A program made the translations under genes and the position numbers. Below are positions 37,077 through 46,440 of a DNA stretch of 64,000 nucleotides, in pieces. Each line of letters begins with the position of its first letter. Position 1 is the stretch's first letter. Source of the stretch: Gambelia wislizenii (Eukaryota > Chordata > Lepidosauria > Squamata > Crotaphytidae); the NCBI GenBank assembly GCA_030847615.1, contig JAUMIR010000002.1, positions 285,800,028-285,864,027 of the forward strand, read 5' to 3'. Below the pieces are notes generated by a model that was given only the letters and a program-made list of their open reading frames with translations, was not told where the DNA came from and ran no database searches.

Positions 37077-37119
37077 TTAACATGCTTTGCGCCTATAACA
37101 TTTATACTTATCTTCAGTA
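37077..37119 (-). CDS. SPINK2-like exon 4 (C-terminal strand), tentative
   Basis: After the acceptor CTACTTTCAG (AG at 37121-37120) the first base completes an Asn codon in phase 2. The frame then reads [13 protein letters not shown] and a TAA stop at 37079-37077. The final Cys would be the sixth Kazal cysteine, and the Y-K-x-x-R spacing fits the I-K-I-x-R end of SPINK2. Oddities: an extra Cys, and Lys-Ala-Cys where Gly-x-Cys is usual. A better exon elsewhere cannot be excluded; none was found between 34 and 38.5 kb. Confidence 0.5.
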
Positions 37120-40100
37120 CTGAAAGTAGCACCTTCCTAAGAGACTCACTGCATTCTGCCTATGAATAGGTCTAAGGCCTTGTACTGGATGGAGAAAGAT
37201 CCAGTTGTCAAGTTGGGTGCTTTGTAACTTCAAATGGAGAAGCCACACTTGATTGCCTTTCGTTTTACTGCTCTTGTACTCAGTTAGCTCATGGCCATGG
37301 TGTGGATGGCCTATCCTTTCCATATACACAGATCCTTTGCCATGCTACCTAAAGGCAAAATGCAGACACAAAATGCAGACTCGTACACTGTCACTTTCCT
37401 TCTCCTATATACTTTTTTTAAAACCATATTTGCCGGATGAAGAAGCTGTGACCTTTGAAAGCTAGTGTGATGTATTTTGTCTTTTAGTGGACCCAAGAAA
37501 GATTTCACCACAATATGTAAGCTATATGCAGAATTGCAACTATCTGGGGGAGGGGGTGTTAATAAAACATTTGTAGAAACATCCTGTTGTATTCCATCTA
37601 TAGTATGACAGAGATAGAGCCTCTGAGGGAAGATTTAATGGATGGTGTAACTGCATTATTATTGTTGTTGTTGTGGTTTTAAATCTTGAGTTAAGTCTTG
37701 GGGATCAACAGCAACAAAAGTTATTTAAAGGGAGTCCCTGGCAGAGGCATTGATGTAGATGTTCCATTAGAAATAAGTGATGGTTATTTCAATGGTTATT
37801 CTAAGTAAATTTCCACTGCAAAAGCAGCCAGATTTCCAACCCAGAATTATTTTTGCAATACATCCAGTCTAGTAACCATTACTTATGTATGAATGTTAAG
37901 AATCACAATTATCTTGCCTTTATGAAAAAGAGACACCATCACAGTATCATGAAAGTGATGTTACAGGAATGATTATGTTGATTCTAAGCAAGGGAATGTT
38001 ACATGATAGAACCTATACTTATCCAGCTAACCTAAGGAAATGAAAACAAACTAACAAACAGAAAACTGCATGACACATCTTAAGTACATCAAAGCTGTCA
38101 TGAGAGCACTGGGGCTTTCATACAGTAACCATTTCTGCACTGGATTTATTCCAAAAGATATTTGCAGGGACCTCCAGGGATCCACAGGAGGTCCCTGTAG
38201 ATAACATCCTTCCAGCACATCAAGCTATATGTATCCCTGCTGAGCTCTCTACTTTCTAATAACACAAATGATTGTGTTGAGCAATTTGCACTGCTTAGAA
38301 GATGAGATTTGGAGGGGGGATTTGGTCACTGTATGGTCAGAACAGAATTCTGACCTCTGCAACAACAAAATGTGAATGTCTCCTGTGCTTCTTGAGACTA
38401 GCTAATGTTGAGGGAGGATAATACAATCAAGTGATTCATCTTTTAATCAAGTATGAAAGTTCTGAGGAACATTTTAGTGAAAGATTCAAAAGGTTAAACT
38501 AACTGAAAGTCCTAGCTTACTATGTGTAAAGCTAAAACTTTTAAAGATATAATATCAATTCATTTCAACTTACTTGTTTGACATACAGAGCATACACTCG
38601 TTTGCATATGTTTCTCCATCAGTCCCACATACTGGATTAAAGTTCCTTGGGCATCCAGGCAAAGAATACAAATCACATCTGGGCTGGGAATGAACAGATT
38701 CACTGACATTTACTTACAAGTGCAATTTTTATTTTTATTTTTAAAATTAACATATCTTCCAAGCCCATGAAACAAAAAAACATGCTATCAATTAACAATA
38801 CAAATAAGAGACCACACTAATTTGAGGAATCTGTGCAGAGCTAGGGTATATAGCAAAACTGTCTAGTTGTGTGTTCGCTGCATGTTCAGTTTGCAACTCA
38901 ACACACATCTCAGTTCAGTTCACAACTGAAAGCTTTGAACTGATGCAGTCTTTGCAAGCTGACCTCCCTCCCCATCCCAAGCATGCAGCTGATCCAAATA
39001 CATGGTTACATCAATTTTCAACTTATGGATCTGACCTTGTCATCAGCCCTTGTAGATGTTCTGGAGGGTCAACAGCCACCCCTCAAAAGCTTATGATAAC
39101 AGCTAAAGGGTACATATGGGTGCACATATTTTGCTCCATCTCACTGTCCTTGTATAACTAGCTGCCATTTGGACCTTTGTGCAATCTGCAGAGCATTTTA
39201 CAAGTATACTGTATTCTGATGAACATGCTTAAAGAAGTCCCATGACTAGAAACACTGCCTTTCCTGGATATCTGATCACAGGAGCTCTGTAAAGTATGCA
39301 CTTATAGACTTCTGCAGACCTTCACACATAATACACAAAGTAAGAGGTAGCCTGGTGCGCAGGGATGTTGAGGACGGAGAACTCATGGCCCCCTCCCAAT
39401 TTTAGCTCTACATCTGAGCAGGCAAATACCTGCATAAAGATAAAGTAGGGAAGACTAATCTGCAAAGATGTATTCATCCCCTCTTCAACTAAAGTCTACC
39501 TTATGGACGTCTTGCAAGAGTAACATGGGGAAGGGCTATGTATGGAACTTAAGTTCCTAAGAGGAAGGGTGGGATACAAAAGCCACACACTAAAAAAAAA
39601 ACATGATTTCTTCATTAACATTTGGGGTGTAGATTACCTGAAACTGCTGCACTATAGATTCAGACTTTAATTATTCATGAACTATTCAACATTTGGAGAA
39701 TAACATTTTTAACTGTAGTTTTGCAAATATATCTGTCAAAGTTACAAACTCACAAACTATTTTGCTAGATACAACCAGCATATATCAATAGCTACTGCAG
39801 GAAAAAATCCAGAGGCAGTGCATTCCACAAGCAATGGGATTTGTGTATAAAACCTGCTTCTTCTCTACTATAAAAATACTCATACAAATTCAAAAAGCCA
39901 AATCAAACTGGATCCCATAATAGTAAATATTCTACTCTACAGGTATACCACAGTGAACAAAGCGTCTGACAAAGTGCTCCTTTTTACAAGGTCTTTTTAC
40001 TTCTGTTCAGCACTTGCTTATCTTCTGGTCCTCTGTCTAGCTAGAGGCTTTTTTTTAGCAGCATGTGCATTGGGAGGATTGTGAAGAAGGGCTGGAGAAA

Positions 40101-43100
40101 CAAAGATTTTTGGTGTTGGTTTCAGCAGATGTCTGCAGTAAGCACTGCAATAAAGCATGAGCTAGGAAAGCATGGGATTCTACTCTACAGTAGTTGATCC
40201 TACTGTAGCTGTATGTGTGTGTCTACAACAGACAAGGTAAGCAGCAGCTGTTTCCAGAATCTCTTACTAAGTATGTGCAAACAGAGAAGTGGAGGGCAGA
40301 TACGACTGCCTCAGCAGGTCCACTGAGCATGTTTGGCCACCAAAATAGAAATCTTGAGAAAAGTGGAGGCTGATGAAAGAAAAATATCATCCCTGGATGA
40401 ATTTTTGAAGAAACTTTCAAGTGGCCTCTAGAAAGATCAAAATATTTTTCTTCATTTATTCAGGGCTTACCTGACCTGGTTTTGTTTCACACCATTTTTA
40501 ATTAAAGATGTAAAATGTCCAGAAATTTTGAAGCCATGGAAAAACCCTGGGGTTTTTTCTTCAGATTTTTTTTTTTTGAAAAACTGAAAAATGCAACATA
40601 AGCACTTTCTACAGATTGAAAGTCACTCTGTTACTTTAGGAATACAAAATCTGACTATGTACAATTTGATTTGGCATAAAATTATCACAATTGGTATATT
40701 AAAAATACAGCGTATTCAAACAATTATTGTAGTCAAACAATTATATATGAATACCTTGTCTTAAAGATTTTATCCATCATGCTAAAATAAAACATTCCAT
40801 AACCAATATTCTTCCTTTTTCAATTTTTTGGAAAAAATCAAAGGCTCAGGAAATAATGGAAAAAAACTGGGTGGGGAACTTTCTGAATTATTCTGGTTTT
40901 TTTCCAGGCCTTCACATCTTTATTTTTAATTTAAAGTTTTCTGAAACATCTTGAACTGCTCTTCTTTTCTGTAGTGTAGTAACCTATCCCTATTCTTTCC
41001 ATGTTATTTCTGCCTCTGGTAATGTTTCTAGAAGTAATGATCAGGAACACATCTGGTTCATTAACTGATGTAGAACTACTGTATATTAATCTACACATTA
41101 TTCTTTGCTTCTCACCATTTAATATTGGTACAAAATATCGGTACTTGTTTTCTAACTAATTTCCATATTAAAAAGTTGAAGTTTCCAGATTTTAAAATGC
41201 ACCTGTTGATCTTGATCACATAGGTTTGGAGGTAGATGAAATCAGAGAATGCACACAATCATGCAGATGTTAAGGTCATGATCTAGTAATGAAGCATGAT
41301 CAGTTGGTATATTTCAACTCTTTTTCCATACCAACATATTCATTTTAAATTCCTTGTGAAATTACTAGCAAACAGTTACCATTATGAGAGGTAATTAGTT
41401 ACGGTTTCAAGTATGCTATTAGAAGGAACAGATGAATTTCTTTTAATAAAATGCAGAGGCTTACACCACCTAATGGACAATTTCCTCAATCTGTACAACA
41501 TAACCAAGTCACTGCAGCACCCTTTATATAAATCCAATTCCTATGATTCTGAAAAGGGTTGTTAATCATTTTTGCACATTATGTGAATTAAATCTCAATG
41601 TCCTTTGAAACTTAATGAACCTATCTTATATTGCTTAGATCATACTTAAGCCTGAAATACATAGCTTTCAACAACTAATTTGAGATTTTTGTCCAACTGA
41701 GAAAATAAATACAGTGGAAAATTAAGACCTCCGGCTGCCACTATAGGCAGCTTAGGTTTAAACAACAGAGTAGTTTAGCTTAATTTCAACCAACCCCTGG
41801 TCCTAAACCTATTTTCAAGGTTATCAGATCACAGGTTCTTTTTACCTGGCAATGTTTCTTCTATCATTATAAATGGATTGAGGGATGCATAACATCTGAA
41901 AACTTGGCTGTATCTCTGAACATAATATGCGCATTTCCTTTCATTCTCAATTGCAAACTACAGTTGAGGGACACATCTTCCACATATGAGAGGAAGGAAC
42001 TTAAAGACACATTTGCACTTGCTTATACTTTCTGTGAATTGTTATATGTGTGTATAAAACAATCCGCATAAATTTGTGTCCCTAAGTAGACAAATTGCTA
42101 CAGCCAGAATTCAGCCCTACGTTTGCTGTTGCAGGGTAAATCATAAAAAAACAAACCCTTGATGGACAACAGATCATATTTTTCAGGTAAGAGATTACAG
42201 TATTAATCACATTCATCAATTTAGCTGGGGGCTAATTCACTACACCAGTGGTTCTTAACCTTTTCTGTACTAGGGATCCCCTTTAAATATCTTTTGTTGC
42301 CATGGGCCCCCAAGACTTAAGATTTAAAACCCTAATAATATTCATACCTAATAACAACAATATTATTTATAATAATACAATTACACCATCCATTAAACCT
42401 TCCCTCAGAGGCACTGAAGGGTGATGGAAGACTTTTCTCCTGATTTTTTCTACAACTTTGTGGCTGGAGTGGATTAACGGCAATGCGCAGCCTTTGCCTC
42501 GGCTTCTGTCACGTGGCCACTCCACTGCAGGAAGGATTTGGGCTGAGGAGCTTTCAAGCTTTCATGGACCCCCCTATGAGGACATCGCAGCCCCCTGGGA
42601 GTCAAGGGACCCCAGGTTAAGAACCAATGCACTACACCATTACCAACAGGGTACAACTATTGTCTTCAACGTCATCTAATTTGCATAGGATGAGGGTCAA
42701 AATGGTGAAATTTCCTTCCAATTTCAAAATACAATTAAGGTATAAAGTTGTCCCTTCATATTTGTTGGGGTTTGGTTCCAGGATGTCCTGTGGATACCAA
42801 AATCCGTGAATACTCAAGTCCCATTATATGCAATGGCATAGCAAAATGGTGTCTTTTATATAAGACGGCAAAAATCAAGGTTTGCTTTTTGGATTATTGT
42901 TTTTATAAAGAATATTTTCAAGTCGTGAATACTTAAATCCATGGATACAGAGGGACAACTGTATACCTCTTGGTCCTATTTGGTGTCAACTGACTGGCTG
43001 CACAACCCCCATCTTGTTAAAAGATGGCTAATGGCCCTACTTGAGATGCAGCACCAATCCCCAGCACCCCAAAACTCACCTGAAGAGTGCTTTCTGCAGA

Positions 43101-44021
43101 AAAGGGTGTCAACAGGAGTCCTAGGGCAGAAAGGGAGGGGGGAAAAAAGAAGTCACAGGCGACTAGAGGAAGGGGGCCCATTTTCTTCTTTCTCTCCCCG
43201 ATATCAGGATCACGCTTCCCCCTCCCAGTTACCCCCTTCCCCCTCCGATACCCCATTCCTCCTCCCAGATACCCCATTCCCTCTCCTAGTTAACCCCTTC
43301 CAGTTACCCCATTCCCTCTCACAGATACCCCATTTCCCCTCCCAGTTACCCCACTCCCTCTCCCAGATACCCCAATCCCCCCGTTACCCCCTCCCAGATA
43401 CCCCTCCCCCTCCCAGATACCCCTCCCCCTCCCAGATACCCCACTCCCTCTCCCAGATACCCCACTCCCTCTCCCAGATACCCCACTCCCTCTCCCAGAT
43501 ACCCCACTCCTCCATCACCCCCTTCCCCCTCCCAGATACCCCACTCCCTCTCCCAGTTACCCCATTCCCTCTCCCAGTTACCCCCCCTCCCAGATACCTC
43601 CCCCCCTCCCAGATACCTCCCTCCCCCTCCCAGTTACCCCCTTCCCCCTCCCAGATACCTCCCTCCCCCTCCCAGTTACTTCGTCCCAGTTGCCCTCGTG
43701 GAGGGTGACTAAAGACTAGGAGTAAAACCACCACCACCACCACCTTCTCCTCCCTGGGGTGTCCCAGTGTCCTCGAGACCCCCCTGGCGATCCGCAGGTG
43801 AAGCTCAGCCACCGTCGGGGGAAAAAAGAGCGAGGCTACAAATGCCGCCCGGCCTCAAATTTCCCCTTGACGGGTGGCCTCGACGACGACGACGGCCCAT
43901 CCCTCCTCCCTCGCCTCTGGCCAGGCAGTTGCGGCCGTGGTGTGAGATCCCCCAATGAAACAAGACGAGGCGAGAGGGCCGTACCTGCCATGGCCCACAG
44001 CAGCGGAGCCGCCACTCTCAT
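37077..44021 (-). CDS. Kazal-type serine protease inhibitor, SPINK2-like (four exons)
   Basis: This is the only host gene I can read. Exons 44021-43985, 43120-43080, 38683-38574 and 37119-37077 give about 76 residues: a signal peptide ending near PFSA, a short linker, then one Kazal domain. Cysteine spacing is C-x7-C-x7-C-x10-C-x2-C-x16-C, close to SPINK1 and SPINK2. The segment [15 protein letters not shown] resembles SPINK2 (acrosin/trypsin inhibitor) more than SPINK1. Arg after CP is the expected P1 residue, implying inhibition of trypsin-like enzymes. Intron phases 1, 0 and 2 equal those of SPINK1. The product should be secreted. In mammals SPINK2 lies between HOPX and REST; neither is seen here, so orthology rests on sequence alone. 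Exon 4 is the weak part. Confidence 0.85.
37122..38573 (-). other. Proposed intron 3 of the SPINK gene
   Basis: About 1.45 kb without recognised repeats. 38160-38205 has a small inverted repeat (GCAGGGACCTCC and GGAGGTCCCTG). Confidence 0.45.
38574..38683 (-). CDS. SPINK2-like exon 3 (Kazal core)
   Basis: 110 bases between acceptor ATTCCCAG (AG at 38685-38684) and donor GTAAGT (38573 down). It encodes [18 protein letters not shown], then [18 protein letters not shown], with five Kazal cysteines, the P1 Arg and the conserved Tyr and Asn of the domain. It starts in phase 0 and ends in phase 2, as the equivalent SPINK1 exon does. This is the most secure part of the gene. Confidence 0.95.
42246..42629. 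mobile_element. Nonautonomous hAT (Charlie-like) transposon
   Basis: The ends are CAGTGGTTCTTAACC and GGTTAAGAACCAATG, inverted repeats of the kind found in Charlie-type hAT elements. The element is bounded by a perfect 8-bp duplication CACTACAC at 42238-42245 and 42630-42637. The interior has CCCC-rich blocks near both ends and no transposase frame. It lies in intron 2 of the SPINK-like gene. Confidence 0.92.
42745..42961. mobile_element. Short pogo/Tigger-like nonautonomous element, copy e
   Basis: The first base of the left end is changed (AAGTTGTCCCTTC); the right end is GAGGGACAACTG. TA flanks at 42743-42744 and 42962-42963. Same interior as copies a and b. Lies in intron 2 of the SPINK-like gene. 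Confidence 0.88.
43080..43120 (-). CDS. SPINK2-like exon 2
   Basis: 41 bases. The acceptor is a strong pyrimidine tract ending CTGCCCTAG, and the donor is CAG before GTGAGT, an ideal site. Entered in phase 1 from exon 1, it encodes [14 protein letters not shown], which completes the hydrophobic core and gives a plausible signal cleavage after FSA. It exits in phase 0. A shorter 14-base version with acceptor TTTTCTGCAG would also stay in frame but would remove most of the hydrophobic core. Confidence 0.82.
43205..43695 (+). repeat. Pyrimidine-rich minisatellite, about 21-bp unit
   Basis: Variants of CTCTCCCAGATACCCCACTCC, some with AGTTACC in place of AGATACC, repeat with gaps over about 490 bp. 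It lies in intron 1 of the SPINK-like gene. Proline/serine-rich open frames over it are artefacts of a unit divisible by three. On the gene strand it is purine-rich and starts some 85 bp upstream of the exon 2 acceptor. Confidence 0.9.
43985..44021 (-). CDS. SPINK2-like exon 1 (signal peptide start)
   Basis: ATG at 44021-44019 opens [12 protein letters not shown], a hydrophobic signal-peptide start, with A at position -3. The exon has 37 coding bases and ends in phase 1 at CAG before the donor GTACGG (43984 down). It sits in the CpG-rich region about 75 bp below a TATA-like box. Without splicing the frame would run into arginine- and proline-rich sequence, which argues that the donor is used. 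Confidence 0.8.
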
Positions 44022-44094
44022 CCTCTCAAGCGGGAGGGCGGCAGAGAGAAAGAGCGAACCTCCACCGCCTGAGGTATTTATGGCGCCTTCGCTG

Positions 44095-44100
44095 CTTATA
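44095..44100 (-). promoter_or_regulatory. TATA-like box of the SPINK2-like gene
   Basis: Minus-strand GCTATAAGCAG, about 75 bp above the start codon. This would place transcription start near 44068 and leave a 5' leader of about 45-50 bases. Confidence 0.5.
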
Positions 44101-44196
44101 GCTCGCGCGAGGGAGCCGAGGCCACGCCCTCCCCCGCCCTCGCGCCTCTCTTCGACTGCCCCTCCTCTCCCCCGCGCGCGCAACGCCTGCCGCGGC

Positions 44197-44202
44197 CACG
44201 TG
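44197..44202. promoter_or_regulatory. E-box CACGTG, proximal
   Basis: Palindromic CACGTG inside GGCCACGTGACCC, about 100 bp upstream of the TATA-like box. USF, MYC/MAX and TFE-type factors bind this core. A second CACGTG lies at 44306-44311 (GTCACGTGG). Confidence 0.5.
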
Positions 44203-44337
44203 ACCCACCGAAGCCAACATCTCTCCCCACAGAACCCCGGCCTTTAGCTGGAGAAAATCGACGCCCGATCTAAGCGGGGGGGGGGAGGAGGAGGAGGGTG
44301 TTTGTCACGTGGTCTCTTGGGCGGGAAAGATATCCAG

Positions 44338-44748
44338 CCTTTCTCCATGGCCAAACCATGAGGGGAATCTGCTCTCAATCGCCTCAGTTGACAATAGAAT
44401 AAAATACAGTAAAAGCCAGACTATTTTTCCAAGTCCAAACCATGAGGGGAATCTGTTCTCATTCGCCTCATTTAATAATAAAATAAAATAAAAGCCAGAC
44501 TATTTCTCCATGTCCGAATCATGAGGGAAATCTGTTCTCATTCGCCTCAGTGAACAATAAAATAAAATAAAAGTCAGACTATTTCTCCATGTCCAAATCA
44601 TCAGAGGAATCTGTTCTCATTTGCCTCAGTTAACAATAAAATAAAATAAAAATCAAGACTGTTTCTCCATGTCCAAATCATGAGAGGAATATGTTCTCAT
44701 TCGCCTCAGTTAAAAATAAAATAAAAAAGTAAAAGTCAGACTAAAGAA
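44338..44748 (+). repeat. Minisatellite, unit about 80 bp, five copies
   Basis: Each unit holds CCATGTCCAAATCATGAG, TCTGTTCTCATTCGCCTCAG and AATAAAATAAAATAAAAG. Unit starts are near 44345, 44429, 44508, 44587 and 44667. It lies just upstream of the CpG island. Confidence 0.92.
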
Positions 44749-44759
44749 CAACTCACAAT

Positions 44760-45130
44760 TTATTTATTTATTTTAATTAAAGTATTTATGCCCCCCTTCA
44801 ACAGCAAAGGCTTACAAGTGGTTAATTGAACAGTTCCCTGCTCTCAAGCTTACACTCTAAAGGGGAAGTCCACCCCACACAAATAATCCAGTTTGAAACA
44901 TACTTCCTTCCTATGGCATATGGGTATCTGGGAGTGTGGATGCCCCCATAAATCAGGACACATAAGGAAAAGGGAGTAGGGAATGGCAGTGGGGGTAGGG
45001 ATTAAATCCAGATGATACTGCTGGTTGTTTTCTCCCTCCAAAGTCAGAGAAATGGCAAGTGTCTCGCCTCGCTAAGTATTGCCTTAGCGCCACCCATTTT
45101 AGACCAAATGGAAGCTTTAAAAAAGCATTT
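44760..45130. other. Decayed repeat pieces
   Basis: 44760-44870 has a tail-like run of ATTT repeats and CCCTGCTCTCAAGCTTACAC, a LINE-like 3' piece of unsure family. 44880-44945 includes ACACAAATAATCCAGTTTGA, the arm of the foldback MITE seen complete at 58376. Confidence 0.45.
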
Positions 45131-45441
45131 TCATAAGTTCACAGTTCCACCACATGTGATATAGTGAACCCATTGCTTCTTAACATCTCCAACATTTGTT
45201 GTTTTCTGTTTGGTATATTTTTTTATTTTGGCAGGTGTGAGGTGCCATCTATGTGATATAAAACAGATAAATAGAGGTGGTGGAACTGTGAATTTATCAA
45301 AAAATATTGGGCCAACTTCCACATGATGATACAAGAGATTCTATACATGAAATACCCACTAAACCCCGAACTGTATTTGTTAAACATGACCTCCATCTTA
45401 AATAAAAAAGAGGAAATTAAGCATTGGAAGATAATTCTATA
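45131..45441. mobile_element. L1 LINE ORF2 C-terminal region, two arms head to head
   Basis: Minus strand 45270-45131 encodes LHRWHLTPAKIKK then MWWNCELMKML. Plus strand from about 45275 encodes WWNCEFIKKYWANFHMMIQE, then LNPELYLLNMTSILNKKEEI and KHWKIILY. Both arms contain the TGGTGGAACTGTGAA block, so they overlap slightly at the junction, as in 5' inversions made by twin priming. The L1 resumes at 48000 beyond two insertions. Confidence 0.8.
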
Positions 45442-45776
45442 CACTAGTTGTACCCAACGTAACATATGCTGTTAAAAAACTCCCCAGATAACACCCAGTA
45501 GACCTCACAACAACCCTGTAAGGTAGGCTGGTGGATTTTTAAATTCCTCCTCCCGCTTCTCAGCATTCCACACTTTTCCTGGAATTGCTGAAAGTGATTG
45601 GCTCTGTTGCCCTGTTGACGCCGCTAGTTGACTGCCTGGGTCCCAACCTGGGCCACAGATTGACTGGCAGGAGTAGACTGTGAGGTGGAGAGTGAATTTG
45701 CATTTGGGTGATGATTGCTTGTGTGTGTTTCCTGAGCAGCTAGTCAGCACACTGGCAAAGGCAACGTAGCCAAGAG
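45442..45776. mobile_element. Unclassified 335-bp insertion in L1
   Basis: Bounded by AATTCTATA (45433-45441) and AATTATATA (45777-45785), an imperfect 9-bp duplication. It opens CACTAGTTGTACCCAACG and contains CCTCACAACAACCCTGTAAG, a block common in squamate SINE-like repeats. The class is unsure. Confidence 0.5.
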
Positions 45777-45874
45777 AATTATATATACAGTCGTCCCTTC
45801 ACATTCGCGGGGGTTTCGTTCCGCGGACCCCCGCGAATGTGAAAAATCCGCGAATAACAAACACCCCTCCCCCT

Positions 45875-46440
45875 CCCTCCCCAGGCCTTCGCGGGGCCTT
45901 CCTAGGCCCCGCGGAGGTCTCCCCAGGCCTCCCTCCCTCCCTCCCCAGGCCTTCGCGGGGCCTTCCTAGGCCCCTCGGAGGCCTCCCCGGCCCTCCCTCC
46001 CTCCCTCCCCAGGCCTTCGCGGGGCCTTGCTAGGCCCCTCGGAGGCCTCCCCGGCCCTTCCTCCCTCCCTCCCCAGGCCTTCGCGGGGCCTTGCTAGGCC
46101 CCGCGGAGGTCTCCCCGGCCCTCCCTCCCTGCCCAGGCCTTCGCGGGGCCTTCCTAGGCCCCTCGGAGGCCTCCCCGGCCCTCCCTCCCTCCCTGCCCAG
46201 GCCTTCGCGGGGCCTCGCTAGGCCCCTCGGAGGCCTCCCCGGCCCTCCCTCCCTCCCTGCCCAGGCCTTCGCGGGGCCTTGCTAGGCCCCGCAGAGGCCT
46301 CCCCGGCCCTCCCTCCCCAGGCCTTCGCGGGGCCTTGCTAGGCCCCGCGGAGGTCTCCCCGGCCCTCCCTCCCTCCCCAGGCCTTTGCGGGGCCTTGCTA
46401 GGCCCCGCGGAGGTCTCCCCGGCCCTTACCCCTCCCTCCC
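45875..46440 (+). repeat. Minisatellite block 1 (59-65 bp units)
   Basis: About nine units with CCAGGCCTTCGCGGGGCCTT, GCTAGGCCCC and GGAGGCCTCCCCGGCC, plus a variable CCCT run that changes unit length. It grades into block 2 by loss of the TAGGCCCC segment. Confidence 0.92.

Larger units (their letters stand above)
38684..43079 (-). other. Intron 2 of the SPINK gene
   Basis: About 4.4 kb of AT-rich sequence. It holds a hAT element (42246-42629) and pogo-like copy e (42745-42961). No further exon-like segment was found. Confidence 0.7.
43745..44290. promoter_or_regulatory. CpG island over SPINK exon 1
   Basis: Dense CpG sites (CGACGACGACGACGG, GCGCGCGCAACG, GCTCGCGCGAGGG) in a window otherwise poor in CpG outside repeats. 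It covers exon 1 and the upstream region of the minus-strand gene. I judged density by eye. Confidence 0.75.

Noticed and set aside
41803..41852. 50-base candidate exon 2 with good splice sites in intron 2
   Set aside because: Read in the required phase it reaches a TAA stop.
43067..43093. 14-base alternative exon 2 of the SPINK gene
   Set aside because: The 41-base version has a stronger pyrimidine tract and completes the signal peptide; the short form would not.
42941..43708. 255-codon serine/proline-rich frame
   Set aside because: It is the 21-bp intronic array read in frame, starting inside the pogo-like copy e.
43836..44183. 115-codon frame MRARGRG... as a single-exon gene in the CpG island
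   Set aside because: Its start lies above the likely transcription start. The internal Met at 44021 followed by a good splice donor explains the region better.
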